From NCBI RefSeq assembly GCF_032193765.1, contig NZ_JAVBIJ010000001.1, forward strand, positions 1,798,001 to 1,862,000: 64,000 bases of DNA, written 5' to 3'. A program made the translations under genes and the position numbers. Below the pieces are notes generated by a model. The model did no database searches and was not told the DNA's origin. It saw only the letters and a program-made list of their open reading frames with translations. The first letter of the stretch is position 1. Every line of letters begins with the position of its first letter. This document shows positions 29,625-39,417 of this stretch, one piece after another. The stretch is from Rhodoferax potami. GTDB taxonomy: Bacteria; Pseudomonadota; Gammaproteobacteria; Burkholderiales; Burkholderiaceae_C.

Positions 29625-29809
29625 GATCCCTCTCCAAACTCAGCGGACTCCGCCAGGACAATAGCGCGAACATTGGTCAATTCTTACGTTCATATCGATC
29701 TATGAATATCCCCTGTTCGGGTGAATCTGCGAACCTCCGCTTCCGATTCTTCTCTACGCACGACAAGGGTTGCTCATCTTCAAAGGCGCACTCAATACAC
29801 CCCCGCTTG

Positions 29810-31048
29810 CTACTCTTTCTGTAGCGCCTCCCGCACACTAGTCGTGCGCCAGCGGCCTAATTTCCATAAATTCTCGGTAAACGGCTCGGGCGTCAGCAGC
29901 AGGCGCTGCATCAGGGGCTCCAGCACGGTTTGGCCCAGATCGGCTAGCAATACATAGCGGGCTTGGCCATCGCGGTCGGTGGACTCTTGCAGCTGGCCTA
30001 CCCAGTCCAGCTCTTGCAGGGTTTGCAGCACCGGCTCCAGGCGTTGCGAGTCCACGCGCAGGGCCAAGCGCAGGGTCGACAAGGTCAGCCCGCGGTCTTC
30101 GGCGCCTTTGGCCGTGTCCAGCATCTGCAGCACCTCCAGCGCCAGCTGAAACTGCCAGCCATGGCCCAGCTTGCGGCGTGGCACACCGGCCAAGAGGCTG
30201 GGCAAATAGGCGGTGAGTGCGGCACCCAGCAGCACGATGACCCAGGCAACATAGATCCAGATCAGCAAAATTGGTACGGTGGCAAACGCCCCGTACACCA
30301 CCGAATACGTGGGCACCTTGGCGAGGTACATGGCCAGCCCCTTGCGCGCCAGCTCCATGCCGGCGGACACAAACAGCCCCCCCATCCACGCGTGGCCCCA
30401 GCGCACATAGGTGTTGGGCACGTAATGGAACATGGCCGCGGTGCCAGCCGCCACCAGCCCGAACTGCAGGCTATCGAGCAAGAATGTGATGCCCCCCGGC
30501 AGGCCACCCACCACCCCCTTGGAGGCCGTGATGGCATATGAGGTAATCGACAGGCTGGCCCCCAGCAACAGGGGCCCCAGGGTCACAGCAGCCCAGTAGA
30601 CCAACACACGCTGACCAAACGGGCGGCGCTTTTTCACGCGCCAGATACTGTTGAGTGTGCGGTCGATGGTGAATATCAACGCCAACGCGGTGCCCAGCAA
30701 TATCGCCAGCCCGGCCACGCCCAGTCGGCTGGCCTTGCCGGCAAACTGGTTCAGGTAGCCCAGCACTTGGCGGGCAATGTTGTCGGGCACCAGGCTCTCG
30801 ATCAGCCAGCGCTGCAGCACATCCTGAAACTTGGCAAACATCGGGAAAGCGGTAAACACCGCCAGTGCCACCGTGATCAGGGGCACCAGCGCAATCGTGG
30901 TGGTAAAGGTCAGGCTGCTGGCGGTGAGGCCGAGCCGGTCCTCACGAAAACGCTCGCGCAGCATGACGGCTGCGTCTCGCCACGGAATGCTTGCGATGTC
31001 TTTTAACCAAGAGGTAAACAGGGGTTTGGCTTGCATGGGCCGAATCAT
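29810..31048 (-). CDS. YihY/BrkB-family inner-membrane protein
   Basis: 412 residues. The N-terminal 290 residues hold six membrane segments with the family block LGLTASSLTFTTTIALVPLI (about residues 38-57) and FNYVPN-type AMFHYVPNTYVRWGHAW. The last 120 residues form a soluble domain with a winged-helix look (GLTLSTLRLALRVDSQRLEPVL). This longer form is common in betaproteobacteria. The family was once called ribonuclease BN, which is not supported; a transport role is likely. Function not established. Confidence 0.9.
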   Translation of the reverse strand: MIRPMQAKPLFTSWLKDIASIPWRDAAVMLRERFREDRLGLTASSLTFTTTIALVPLITVALAVFTAFPMFAKFQDVLQRWLIESLVPDNIARQVLGYLNQFAGKASRLGVAGLAILLGTALALIFTIDRTLNSIWRVKKRRPFGQRVLVYWAAVTLGPLLLGASLSITSYAITASKGVVGGLPGGITFLLDSLQFGLVAAGTAAMFHYVPNTYVRWGHAWMGGLFVSAGMELARKGLAMYLAKVPTYSVVYGAFATVPILLIWIYVAWVIVLLGAALTAYLPSLLAGVPRRKLGHGWQFQLALEVLQMLDTAKGAEDRGLTLSTLRLALRVDSQRLEPVLQTLQELDWVGQLQESTDRDGQARYVLLADLGQTVLEPLMQRLLLTPEPFTENLWKLGRWRTTSVREALQKE

Positions 31049-31064
31049 GCCACCGGCCGGCAGG

Positions 31065-31859
31065 CTATCGCTCCACCATCACCGGGCGGGCCTTCCACCG
31101 CTGGATGCTGGCGCGCAAAATCTCATCCAACACACCGGCCTTTTTGAGCACGGCCAGGCGTGCGTCAATTTGCTCGAGTTTGTCGGCGCAGTTGCCTTTG
31201 CGGGTCAGGGCTAGGTAGTTGGGGGTATCTACCAAAAAGGGCTCCAAGGCCACAAAGCCGGTGTTGTCGCCCCGCTTCCAGAGCAGGGCCATGCCGGTGT
31301 AGTAGCCAGTTATAAAGTACTCCACGCGCCCGAGCTCCATGAGCCCGAAGCTGGCCTCGGGCCGGCTGACTTCTTGCACGGTGAGTTTTTCGTGGATGTA
31401 TTCATCCAGCCCCCCGCCGAATACGTTGCCGCGTGCAATGGCGCCGCGCCGGCCGATCAGGTCAGCGCGGTCGCGGTAGACCCACGGCAGGTTGCGCAAA
31501 GTAAAAGCCGCCACCGGGTTTTGCAGCACTACCGTTTTGGGGTACAGCAAAAAGGCTTCGCGCTCGGGGGTTTTCTTGAGCGTGGCCACCATGTCGACCT
31601 CGCCACGCTCGGCCAACGCCATCACCCGTGGGAAAGGGCCCGGGCTGCGGATTTCAAAGTCGATTTTTAAATCGGTGAGTACCCGCTTTGCGATTTCGAT
31701 GCTGGCGCCTTGCAGGGTTTCGCCGTCATACCAATGCAATGGCGGGTAGGTCGGGTCTGCCGCCACCACCATGCGGGTGCACTGTGCGTGCGCGGCAACG
31801 CCCATGGTCAGCCCCCCACAGGCCAACACCGCGTAAAAAATGCATTTGGCAAACCCCAT
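31065..31859 (-). CDS. Periplasmic solute-binding protein, family 3-like
   Basis: 264 residues from the ATG at 31859, which gives a proper signal peptide (cleavage near VAAHAQC) and has AGGGG upstream. The mature part follows the PBP2 amino-acid-binding layout: VAADPTYPPLHWYDGETLQG, EIAKRVLTDLKIDFEI, GEVDMVATLKKTPEREAFL. No transporter genes accompany it, so it may be an orphan sensor or use another transporter. Ligand unknown; relatives bind polar amino acids. Confidence 0.85.
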   Translation of the reverse strand: MGFAKCIFYAVLACGGLTMGVAAHAQCTRMVVAADPTYPPLHWYDGETLQGASIEIAKRVLTDLKIDFEIRSPGPFPRVMALAERGEVDMVATLKKTPEREAFLLYPKTVVLQNPVAAFTLRNLPWVYRDRADLIGRRGAIARGNVFGGGLDEYIHEKLTVQEVSRPEASFGLMELGRVEYFITGYYTGMALLWKRGDNTGFVALEPFLVDTPNYLALTRKGNCADKLEQIDARLAVLKKAGVLDEILRASIQRWKARPVMVER

Positions 31860-32016
31860 GAAACCCCTAGGCCCGACTATCAGGCTGCCCGTACCGTAAA
31901 CCAGTGGGGGAGCTCTGGCAATAGGGCGTGCCACCAACGGCAAACAAGCCCACTTGCGCCAAGCGGCGGCGCCATTTGGCTTAAGCTACGCGCCTCCACA
32001 CGAATCGGTGCGCCCC

Positions 32017-32430
32017 GTGACTGCTGCTACCCCTGCTCCCTATGTTGTTGCTGCCCGCTGGGCTGCTGTTGCCAGCCTGATCGGCCTGATCGTGCTGGGC
32101 CTTGTGTGGGAACTGTGGCTGGCCCCCACCGGCCGCGGCACGCTGGCGCTGAAGGTGCTACCCCTGTGCATCCCGCTGGCGGGCTTGCTCAAAAGCCGCA
32201 TGTACACCTACCGGTGGCTGAGCCTGATGGTGTGGCTGTATTTCACCGAGGGCGTAGTGCGCGCTTGGAGCGACAAGGCGCCGGGCAATTGGCTGGCCTT
32301 GATCGAGGTGGCACTGTGCATCGTGCTGTTTGTAGCCTGCACTTTCCATATCCGTTTGCGGCTGAAGGCGGGCAAAGCCTTGCAACCCGCTCTTGACAAT
32401 ACGACCCAACCCCCCTCCCCCTCTGTATGA
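32017..32430 (+). CDS. DUF2069 membrane protein
   Basis: About 137 residues with four hydrophobic segments: ARWAAVASLIGLIVLGLVWEL, TLALKVLPLCIPLAGLLK, WLSLMVWLYFTEGVVRAW and LIEVALCIVLFVACTFHI. This is the DUF2069 pattern of small inner-membrane proteins of unknown role. The start is uncertain: GTG at 32017 (used here), GTG at 32008 or TTG at 31954, none with a clear ribosome site. Its stop overlaps the next gene by ATGA. Confidence 0.75.
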   Translation: MTAATPAPYVVAARWAAVASLIGLIVLGLVWELWLAPTGRGTLALKVLPLCIPLAGLLKSRMYTYRWLSLMVWLYFTEGVVRAWSDKAPGNWLALIEVALCIVLFVACTFHIRLRLKAGKALQPALDNTTQPPSPSV

Positions 32431-33863
32431 CTGCCACTGACACTTTGCGCGATACCTTGCGCGCCACCCTGCGCACCCTCGTGGGCGAAGCGCATGTACT
32501 CACCGAGGGCGACCTCACCGCTTACGAACAAGACTGGCGCAAACGCGAGCGCGGGCACGCCTTGGCCGTGGTGCGCCCCGGCACCACTGAAGAGGTTGCC
32601 GCAGTGGTCAAAGCCTGCGCGGCAGCCGGTGTGAGCTTGGTGCCGCAAGGCGGCAACACCGGCATGGTGGTGGGCTCGATCCCCGATGCCAGCGGCACCC
32701 AAGTGCTGTTGAGCCTGCAGCGACTGAACCGCATCCGCACCATCGACGCGGCCAACCTGACCGTGACGGTAGAGGCCGGCTGCGTGCTGCAAACCCTGCA
32801 AGAGGCGTGCGAAAAAGAAGGCTTTTTGTTCCCCCTGAGCTTGGCTGCCGAGGGCAGCTGCACCATTGGTGGCAACCTGGCCACCAATGCCGGCGGTACC
32901 CAAGTGGTGCGCTACGGCAACACCCGCGAACTGTGCCTGGGCCTGGAGGTGGTGACTGCGCAAGGCGAAATCTGGAGCGGCCTGACCGGCCTGCGCAAAG
33001 ACAACACCGGCTACGACCTGCGCCACCTGTTTATTGGCTCCGAAGGCACGCTGGGTGTGATCACCGCGGCCACCTTGCGCATGTACCCGATGCCGGCTTC
33101 GCAGCTCACCGCGTTTGCGGCCGTGCCCTCGCTAGATGCTGCGGTGGAGTTGCTGGGCTTGGCCCACAAACACCTGAACGCTGGACTTACCGGCTTTGAG
33201 GTCATGGGCGACTTTGCGCTGGGCCTGGTGCGCAAACACTTTCCGCAGCAAAACGTGCCGTTTGGTGGCCTATCCCCCTATTGCGTGGTGCTCGAGAACT
33301 CCGATCACGAGTCAGAAAGCCATGCCCGCGAACAATTCGAGCGCTTGCTGGAAGCAGCACTCGAGCAAGGCTGTGTGCTCGACGCCGTGGTGGCCGAGAA
33401 CATCGCCCAAGCCCGCGCGCTGTGGCACATCCGCGAGAGCATTCCGCTAGCCCAGGCCCAAGAGGGCCTGAACATCAAGCACGATATCTCGATTGCGGTG
33501 TCACGCATTCCGGCCTTTGTGGCAGAAACCGATACGCTGCTGGAACAACACTTTCCCGGTGCGCGGTTGGTCAACTACGGCCATTTGGGCGACGGCAACC
33601 TGCACTACAACGTGCAGGCCCCTGACAACGCGGATGCCGAAGCGTTTTTGCGTGATCAGGAAGGCCCGATCAACGCGCTGGTTTACGAAGTGGTGGACCG
33701 TTACAACGGCTCGATTTCGGCAGAGCACGGCATCGGCAGCCTAAAGCGCGAAAAGCTGGCCCACCACAAATCACCCGTGGCCTTGGGCGCCATGCGCGCC
33801 ATCAAGGGCGCGCTGGACCCCCACAACCTGTTGAACCCGGGCCGGGTGCTATCTGTTGACTAG
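32427..33863 (+). CDS. FAD-linked D-2-hydroxyacid dehydrogenase (GlcD/D2HGDH-like)
   Basis: 478 residues. The N-terminal PCMH-type FAD domain shows LVPQGGNTGMVVGSIPD (about residue 73) and IGGNLATNAGGTQVVRYGNT (about 148). The C-terminal FAD-oxidase domain ends with GSISAEHGIGSLKREKL and DPHNLLNPGRVL, and contains VNYGHLGDGNLHYNVQ with the metal-binding histidines. It oxidises a D-2-hydroxy acid such as D-lactate, glycolate or D-2-hydroxyglutarate; the single-subunit form without a GlcE/GlcF partner favours D-lactate or D-2-hydroxyglutarate. It is coupled to the DUF2069 gene by ATGA and followed three bases later by an MFS gene. Confidence 0.92.
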   Translation: MTATDTLRDTLRATLRTLVGEAHVLTEGDLTAYEQDWRKRERGHALAVVRPGTTEEVAAVVKACAAAGVSLVPQGGNTGMVVGSIPDASGTQVLLSLQRLNRIRTIDAANLTVTVEAGCVLQTLQEACEKEGFLFPLSLAAEGSCTIGGNLATNAGGTQVVRYGNTRELCLGLEVVTAQGEIWSGLTGLRKDNTGYDLRHLFIGSEGTLGVITAATLRMYPMPASQLTAFAAVPSLDAAVELLGLAHKHLNAGLTGFEVMGDFALGLVRKHFPQQNVPFGGLSPYCVVLENSDHESESHAREQFERLLEAALEQGCVLDAVVAENIAQARALWHIRESIPLAQAQEGLNIKHDISIAVSRIPAFVAETDTLLEQHFPGARLVNYGHLGDGNLHYNVQAPDNADAEAFLRDQEGPINALVYEVVDRYNGSISAEHGIGSLKREKLAHHKSPVALGAMRAIKGALDPHNLLNPGRVLSVD

Positions 33864-33866
33864 CCT

Positions 33867-35024
33867 GTGGCGCATTTGATTCTTTTGGGCATTGTGTATG
33901 TGTCCTTCATCAGTTTGGGGCTGCCGGACGGCATTCTGGGTGTAGCGTGGCCTGCCATCCGAACCGACATGGGCCAGCCCTTGGCGGCGGTAGGTGCGAT
34001 CACCATCACCATGACCATCTGTTCGGCTACCGCAAGCTTTTTTGCGGGGGCGATTGCCAAGCGCATGGGCACCGGTGCCGTGGTGGCTACCAGTTGCTTG
34101 ATGACGGCGCTAGCGCTGCTGGGCTTTTCGATCGCGCCCTCTTTCGGCTGGCTGGTTGCACTGGCGGTGCCGCTGGGCTTGGGTGCTGGCGCGGTGGATG
34201 CCAGCCTGAACCACTTTGTGGCGGCGCATTATTCGTCCCGCCACATGAACTGGCTGCATGGCTTCTGGGGCGTGGGCGCCACCACCGGCCCATTGATCAT
34301 GGGCTTGGCACTGGCCAGCAGTGGCGGCTGGGCGCTTGGGGTGCGCAGCATCGGGCTGATGCAACTGACGCTCGCTGTGGCACTTTTTGCCACGCTGGCG
34401 CTCTGGGCCAAAGAACACGCCAAGCCACCCGCCGGTGACGATGCGCATGGCGAGGCGGCGTTCAAACCCGTGCGCCCACTGGCTACCTGGTTGGCGCCCA
34501 CCTTGTTTTTGCTTTATGTAGCGGCTGAGATGGGCACCGGCCTGTGGGCGGCCAGTATTCTGGTGACCGACCGTGGCCTCGCGCAGGCGCAGGCCGGCAT
34601 CTGGGTGTCAGTGTATTTCGGCTCTATCACCGCCGGGCGTTTTGCAGTGGGGCTGATCGCCAACCGGCTGGGCAACCGCCGGCTGGTGCGGCTGGGCATT
34701 TGGGTGGCTGCGACGGGTGCGCTGGTGTTTGCCTTGCCCAGCGTGTTTGGCAGTGCGGCCAGCTTCGGATTGGTGTTGATGGGATTGGGCTGCGCGCCGG
34801 TATTCCCCTCGCTCATGCACGAAACCGCGCGCCGCTTTCCGGAGGACGTGGCCCGCACCGTCATTGGCCGGCAAATGACCTTTTCCTACGCCGGTGGCTC
34901 GGTCATTCCCGCAGGTTTCGGGTTGCTGGCTACCTGGGCCGGCTTGGGCGCGGTGATGCCGGTAGTAGTGGTCATCCTGCTGGCGCTGCTGGTACTGGCT
35001 GCAGCGCTGGACCGGATGACCTGA
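33867..35024 (+). CDS. MFS transporter
   Basis: 385 residues with twelve hydrophobic segments. The GTG at 33867 begins directly with the first membrane helix (LILLGIVYVSFISLGLPDGI). The pattern GLPDGILGVAWPAIRTDMGQP is seen in FucP/YfkF-like sugar or metabolite permeases. Only three bases separate it from the FAD-linked dehydrogenase stop, so it may import or export that enzyme's substrate. Its end overlaps a 7-bp inverted repeat (GACCTGA/TCAGGTC, 35018-35046) shared with the converging malic enzyme gene. Confidence 0.88.
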   Translation: MAHLILLGIVYVSFISLGLPDGILGVAWPAIRTDMGQPLAAVGAITITMTICSATASFFAGAIAKRMGTGAVVATSCLMTALALLGFSIAPSFGWLVALAVPLGLGAGAVDASLNHFVAAHYSSRHMNWLHGFWGVGATTGPLIMGLALASSGGWALGVRSIGLMQLTLAVALFATLALWAKEHAKPPAGDDAHGEAAFKPVRPLATWLAPTLFLLYVAAEMGTGLWAASILVTDRGLAQAQAGIWVSVYFGSITAGRFAVGLIANRLGNRRLVRLGIWVAATGALVFALPSVFGSAASFGLVLMGLGCAPVFPSLMHETARRFPEDVARTVIGRQMTFSYAGGSVIPAGFGLLATWAGLGAVMPVVVVILLALLVLAAALDRMT

Positions 35025-35039
35025 CCCGGCCTATAGCAA

Positions 35040-36380
35040 TCAGGTCCGTGCCAGTTTGCGGGCCAGTTGCTCCAAGCGGGCTTGGTAGCTCACTGCATCA
35101 AACGGGCGGCGGGCGCTGCCGCTGTTCACCGCGGCTTGCGCCACCCGCAGAGACACGGTTTGCAGCAAGCGCTTGTCAAGCAAGGTGGGCAGCAGCTTGT
35201 CTTTGCTGAAGGCGGCGTCTTCACACGCCAGATCGGCCAGCGCCAGCACTGCGGCTTTCTTCATGTCTTCATTGATTTGCGGCGCACCCACGTCCAGCGC
35301 AGCGCGGAACAGGTACGGGAAGCACAGCGCGTTATTGACCTGGTTGGGGTAGTCTGACCGGCCGGTGGCGGTGATGGCGTCTGCCGCGGCGGCCATGACC
35401 AGTTCGGGGCGGATTTCAGGCTCAGGGTTGGCCAACGCAAACACCACCGGCTTGGCGGCCATGCTGCGCACCATGTCTTGGCTGACCACACCAGGGCCGG
35501 ACAGGCCCAGAAACACATCGGCACCTTGCAGCGCATCGGCCAGGGTGCGGGCGGCAGTGTCGCGGGCCCAAGCGGCTTTTTCGCCGTCATCGCCCTTGGC
35601 GCCACGGCCTACGTAAATTACGCCCTTGGAGTCGCACACCACGATGTTGGATTTTTTGGCACCCAGGCTGACCAGCAACTCCAGGCAGGCGTTGGCAGCG
35701 GCACCCGCGCCGTTGCACACCAGGGTCGCAGCTTCCAGGGTTTTGCCTTGCAGGCGCAGCGCATTGATCAAGCCGGCAGCCACCACAATGGCGGTGCCAT
35801 GCTGGTCGTCATGGAACACGGGAATCGACAAGCGGGCCCGCAGCGCTCGCTCGATCTCAAAGCACTCAGGCGCCTTGATGTCTTCGAGATTGATGCCGCC
35901 AAAAGTAGGGTGCAAGCTGGCGATGGTGTTGATGAGCTTTTGCGGGTCGGTCTCGTCGATCTCGATGTCAAACGCATCGATGCCGGCAAAGCGCTTGAAC
36001 AGCACGGCCTTGCCTTCCATCACCGGCTTGCCGGCCAGCGCACCGATGTTGCCCAGGCCCAGCACCGCGGTGCCGTTGGTGATCACAGCCACCAGGTTGC
36101 CTTTGGCGGTGTATTGGTAAGCGAGCTCGGGGTCTCGCTCAATCTCCAGACAGGGCACAGCCACACCGGGCGAATAGGCCAAGGACAGGTCGTCCTGGCT
36201 GCCCACGGGCTTGGTGACATGGATCTCAATCTTGCCGCCGATGTCGTCTGAATCACGGGCGCGGTGGTAGGCCAGCGCGGCTTCGTGCAGATTGAAGGCA
36301 GCTTCAGCAGCCTGGCCTTGTGGTGATTGCTCGGCGCCCGCTGCGGTGGGGGCGGCCATCTGGGTTTCGATGAGGGACAT
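35040..36380 (-). CDS. Malic enzyme (short form)
   Basis: 446 residues. Decarboxylates malate to pyruvate with reduction of NAD(P). Family blocks: [15 protein letters not shown], the catalytic lysine region [33 protein letters not shown] with the metal-binding Glu/Asp, [12 protein letters not shown], and [17 protein letters not shown] of the nucleotide site. It stops after the malic domains, lacking the phosphotransacetylase-like tail of MaeB, so it is the short form. I use the ATG at 36380; an in-frame start at 36518 would overlap the divergent thyA promoter. Supplies NAD(P)H, for example for PHB. Confidence 0.93.
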   Translation of the reverse strand: MSLIETQMAAPTAAGAEQSPQGQAAEAAFNLHEAALAYHRARDSDDIGGKIEIHVTKPVGSQDDLSLAYSPGVAVPCLEIERDPELAYQYTAKGNLVAVITNGTAVLGLGNIGALAGKPVMEGKAVLFKRFAGIDAFDIEIDETDPQKLINTIASLHPTFGGINLEDIKAPECFEIERALRARLSIPVFHDDQHGTAIVVAAGLINALRLQGKTLEAATLVCNGAGAAANACLELLVSLGAKKSNIVVCDSKGVIYVGRGAKGDDGEKAAWARDTAARTLADALQGADVFLGLSGPGVVSQDMVRSMAAKPVVFALANPEPEIRPELVMAAAADAITATGRSDYPNQVNNALCFPYLFRAALDVGAPQINEDMKKAAVLALADLACEDAAFSKDKLLPTLLDKRLLQTVSLRVAQAAVNSGSARRPFDAVSYQARLEQLARKLART

Positions 36381-36531
36381 GCAAGCGGCGCGGTGAGCGC
36401 GGTGAAAATAGGCCAAAGGCGGCGGAGCGCCAGATTCTGCGCGTGTTGCCCGCCCGCGGCCAGCAAAATATGGGCAAATTCCATGCGGAAATGTCTTCAC
36501 CGTATGCAGGGCAGACATACCCCGCCCACCC

Positions 36532-36537
36532 TACAAT
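36532..36537 (+). promoter_or_regulatory. Possible -10 element giving a nearly leaderless thyA mRNA
   Basis: TACAAT lies seven bases before the thyA ATG at 36545, and no ribosome site is visible between them. No good -35 is seen (GGGCAG region), so support is moderate. Confidence 0.35.
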
Positions 36538-36544
36538 TTCAACC

Positions 36545-37393
36545 ATGACCAGCCCTACTCCCCAGCGCCCTGTGCGCAGCCAGTACGAAGACTTCATGCG
36601 CCATGTGCACACGACGGGTGTGTTCAAACCAGACCGCACGGGCACAGGCACTACCAGCGTGTTCGGGCACCAGATGCGGTTTGACCTGAACGAAGGCTTT
36701 CCCCTGGTCACCACCAAAAAAGTGCACCTGCGCAGCATCATCCAAGAGCTGCTGTGGTTTCTGACCGGGTCGAGCAACAACAATTGGCTCAAAGAGCGCG
36801 GCGTCACCATCTGGGACGAATGGGCTAACCCCGAAACCGGTGACCTGGGCCCGGTCTACGGCGTGCAGTGGCGCAGCTGGCCCACGCCGGATGGCGGCCA
36901 CATCGACCAGATTGCCGACGTCATCAAAACCCTCAAGAGCAACCCTGACAGCCGCCGCATTATCGTGAGCGCTTGGAACGTGGCGGAGTTGAGCAAGATG
37001 GCGCTGATGCCCTGCCACGCGTTCTTCCAGTTTTATGTGGCACCCGCCGAAACTGAAGGCGGAAAAGGCCGCCTCAGCTGCCAGCTGTACCAGCGCAGTG
37101 CCGACATCTTTTTGGGCGTGCCCTTCAACATTGCCAGCTACGCCCTGCTCACGCACATGGTGGCGCAGCAGTGCGATCTGGAGGTGGGCGACTTTATCTG
37201 GACCGGTGGCGACTGCCACATCTACAGCAACCACCGCGAGCAGGTGGAACTGCAGCTGAGCCGCGCGCCTATGGCCTACCCCACGCTGCATGTCAAGCGC
37301 AAGCCTGAAAGCATCTTCGACTACCAGTTTGAAGACTTTGAGGTCGAGGGCTACGAGTGCCACCCCGCCATCAAGGCACCGGTTGCGGTGTGA
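36545..37393 (+). CDS. thyA: Thymidylate synthase
   Basis: 282 residues; methylates dUMP to dTMP with methylene-THF. Active-site Cys157 in [30 protein letters not shown] near residue 28, [23 protein letters not shown] and ICSN-type HIYSNHREQ are all present. The start at 36545 matches the family; an earlier in-frame ATG at 36443 lies in the shared promoter region with malic enzyme. Its TGA overlaps the folA ATG (TGATG), so both are cotranslated. Confidence 0.97.
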   Translation: MTSPTPQRPVRSQYEDFMRHVHTTGVFKPDRTGTGTTSVFGHQMRFDLNEGFPLVTTKKVHLRSIIQELLWFLTGSSNNNWLKERGVTIWDEWANPETGDLGPVYGVQWRSWPTPDGGHIDQIADVIKTLKSNPDSRRIIVSAWNVAELSKMALMPCHAFFQFYVAPAETEGGKGRLSCQLYQRSADIFLGVPFNIASYALLTHMVAQQCDLEVGDFIWTGGDCHIYSNHREQVELQLSRAPMAYPTLHVKRKPESIFDYQFEDFEVEGYECHPAIKAPVAV

Positions 37394-37911
37394 TGGCAGG
37401 CACCATGAGCACCACCGCCACACTCCCCCGCCTTCACTTGATTTACGCCCGCGCTGCGAATGGCGTGATCGGTGCAAACGGCACCCTACCCTGGCATTTG
37501 CCCGAGGACTTGGCTCACTTCAAGCGGACCACGCTGGGCTGCCCGGTCATCATGGGGCGCAAGACTTGGGACTCACTGCCCCCGAAGTTCCGCCCCCTGC
37601 CGGGCCGTGCCAACATCGTTGTCACCCGCCAGCCGGATTGGAACGAAACTGGTGCCCAGCGCGCGTCTGACATGCGCGAGGCGCTACAAATTTGTGAGCA
37701 AGCTGCAGACGTTTGGGTGATTGGCGGTGCCCAGCTCTATGCCTTGGCCGAGCCACTGGCCACCACCGCGGTGGTGACGGAGATTGAGCAAGACTTTGCG
37801 GGGGATGCCTACGCCCCCCACTTGGGTGAGGCGTGGCTGGAAACGGCCCGCGAGCGCCATACGGCAGCCAGCGGGCTGGGGTTCAGCCTGGTGACCTACA
37901 CCCGCCGCTAA
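37393..37911 (+). CDS. folA: Dihydrofolate reductase
   Basis: 172 residues (from the overlapping ATG at 37393; another ATG lies at 37405). Reduces dihydrofolate left by thymidylate synthase. The PWHLPEDLAHFKRTT motif with the catalytic Asp, VIMGRKTWDSLP, LPGRANIVVTR and VWVIGGAQLYALA are conserved. At 37683-37712 the frame reads ALQICEQAADV, where the DNA partly matches the interspersed repeat. Coupled to thyA through a one-base overlap. Confidence 0.96.
   Translation: MAGTMSTTATLPRLHLIYARAANGVIGANGTLPWHLPEDLAHFKRTTLGCPVIMGRKTWDSLPPKFRPLPGRANIVVTRQPDWNETGAQRASDMREALQICEQAADVWVIGGAQLYALAEPLATTAVVTEIEQDFAGDAYAPHLGEAWLETARERHTAASGLGFSLVTYTRR
37683..37712 (+). repeat. Possible interspersed hairpin repeat, copy H (in folA)
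   Basis: GCTAC (37683-37687), seven bases, TGAGC (37695-37699), followed by AAGCTGCAGACG. Only three stem pairs remain. The first half and the N7 spacing fit the family; the second half does not clearly align. Confidence 0.3.
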
Positions 37912-37923
37912 GCAGGCAAGCGC

Positions 37924-38139
37924 TTATTTTTTACTGGATTGGTGGCCGATCACGCCACCTGCGGCTGCACCTGCTGCTGTACCCAGCACGCCGCCACCGA
38001 TCACGTTGCCCGCGACGCCACCAATCACCGCGCCAACGGCGGTGTTCTTCTCGCGGGTAGTCATACCGGCGCAGCCGCTCAAAACCAAGAGGGCCAACAC
38101 GACTGCGGTGCTACGGAGGGAAGTGGATGTATTTTTCAT
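37924..38139 (-). CDS. Glycine-zipper lipoprotein (OsmB-like)
   Basis: 71 residues. Signal peptide with lipobox LSGC (Cys at about residue 23). Then a run of GxxxG-type repeats, GAVIGGVAGNVIGG and GTAAGAAAGGVIG, forming a membrane-inserting glycine zipper, as in OsmB/SlyB-type outer-membrane lipoproteins, which are often stress-induced. Function in the cell envelope is inferred from the family. Confidence 0.85.
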   Translation of the reverse strand: MKNTSTSLRSTAVVLALLVLSGCAGMTTREKNTAVGAVIGGVAGNVIGGGVLGTAAGAAAGGVIGHQSSKK

Positions 38140-38321
38140 GGAACGACCTTTTTCTGATCAACAAAATGTGATGGTCGAAGTATCTGCAGGCTTGTGTGCG
38201 CTGGGTAGCAGACAGCGCCGCAAAGGCGTGTAGGTACAGTCCTACATACATTCGGGTGGATGGCCCATGGCGAACGCGTATGTTCGCAGGCACACTACAA
38301 CCCAACCCCACCACCAACGAT

Positions 38322-38723
38322 ATGACCGTGCTCACCACCTATCTCGTCGAAGACAGCCCGGTCATTCAGCAAAGCCTGATTGCCACGCTGCAAGAACTCA
38401 CCCCTGTGGCCGTCGTTGGCATGGCAGCGGACGAGCAAGCTGCGCTGCAATGGCTTGCGGACCCTGCGCACGAGGCGGAGCTGGTCATCGTGGATATTTT
38501 TTTGCGCAGCGGCTCCGGCGTCGGCGTGCTGCGGGGAGCACAACAAAACAAGCCACCACGGCATATGGTGGTGTTGAGCAATTACGCCACCCCTGACGTG
38601 CGCGCCACCTGCATGGCACTGGGGGCACAGCAGGTATTTGATAAATCAACCGAGATAGACGCGCTGATTCTCTACTGCCAAACGCTGGCAGCAAGCGGCA
38701 TGCAGCCTGCTCCAGCTGCTTGA
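38322..38723 (+). CDS. Receiver-only response regulator
   Basis: 133 residues forming one receiver domain: acidic pair in TYLVEDSPVIQQS, phospho-acceptor Asp in LVIVDIFLRSGSG (about residue 54) and the switch residues in VVLSNYATPDV. The FDKST lysine is present. There is no output domain. It converges on a NarL-type regulator and lies near its kinase, so it may act as a phosphate sink or as a second target of that kinase. Start at 38322 chosen because the upstream frame lacks conservation. Confidence 0.85.
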   Translation: MTVLTTYLVEDSPVIQQSLIATLQELTPVAVVGMAADEQAALQWLADPAHEAELVIVDIFLRSGSGVGVLRGAQQNKPPRHMVVLSNYATPDVRATCMALGAQQVFDKSTEIDALILYCQTLAASGMQPAPAA

Positions 38724-38728
38724 TGCAG

Positions 38729-39361
38729 CTACTGGATCAGGCCGTTTTTGAGTCCGTAATAGGTCAAATCGCTGTTCGATTCGAGGCGCATTTTCTCCAT
38801 CACCCGAGTGCGGTAGGTGCTGACGGTTTTCACACTGAGTGACATGCTGGTAGCAATATGCCCCACCGTCTCACCGCGGGCCAGCCGCAAAAAAACCTGC
38901 AACTCGCGCTCAGAGAGCTGGGTGTGCAAAGGCTTGTCCGCATCATCGCCCAACCCGTCTGCCAACAACTCTGCCACGCCGGGGGTGATGTATTTGCGTC
39001 CACGGTGCACGGTGCGAATGGCTTTGACGATGTCTTCGGGATCGCAATCTTTGTTCAGGTACCCACTGGCCCCCTGGCGCAGCAGAGTCGTGGCGTAATG
39101 AACTTCGGCAAACCCACTCAAAATCAACACCGGCAGGTCGGGTGCACGCGCCTTGATGGCTACCAACGCGTCGACGCCACTGTGGTCGGGCATGGAAATG
39201 TCCATCACCATCACATCCACCTCACCCTGGCGCACGATGTCCAACGCATCTCGGCCATTCACCGCCTCGGCCACGACCTGAAAGTCCGGCTGGTCGGCAA
39301 AAAACTGGCGCAGCCCGGCTCGCACCATCGCGTGGTCATCAACAATGGCAATCCTGATCAT
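38729..39361 (-). CDS. NarL/FixJ-type response regulator
   Basis: 210 residues. Receiver domain (residues 1-118): IVDDHAMVRAG, Asp in VMVMDISMPDHSG and Lys in SGYLNKDCDP. LuxR-type HTH in the C-terminal third: LSERELQVFLRLARGETVGHIATSMSLSVKTVSTYRTRVM. Divergent from the CHASE3 histidine kinase with 56 bp between starts, which makes them a cognate pair. The signal is unknown. Confidence 0.93.
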   Translation of the reverse strand: MIRIAIVDDHAMVRAGLRQFFADQPDFQVVAEAVNGRDALDIVRQGEVDVMVMDISMPDHSGVDALVAIKARAPDLPVLILSGFAEVHYATTLLRQGASGYLNKDCDPEDIVKAIRTVHRGRKYITPGVAELLADGLGDDADKPLHTQLSERELQVFLRLARGETVGHIATSMSLSVKTVSTYRTRVMEKMRLESNSDLTYYGLKNGLIQ

Positions 39362-39417
39362 GGGCGCATAGAGATAGTCATCCGCCATGATCCCACAGTT
39401 CTCAGCAGGTCCTTCAC

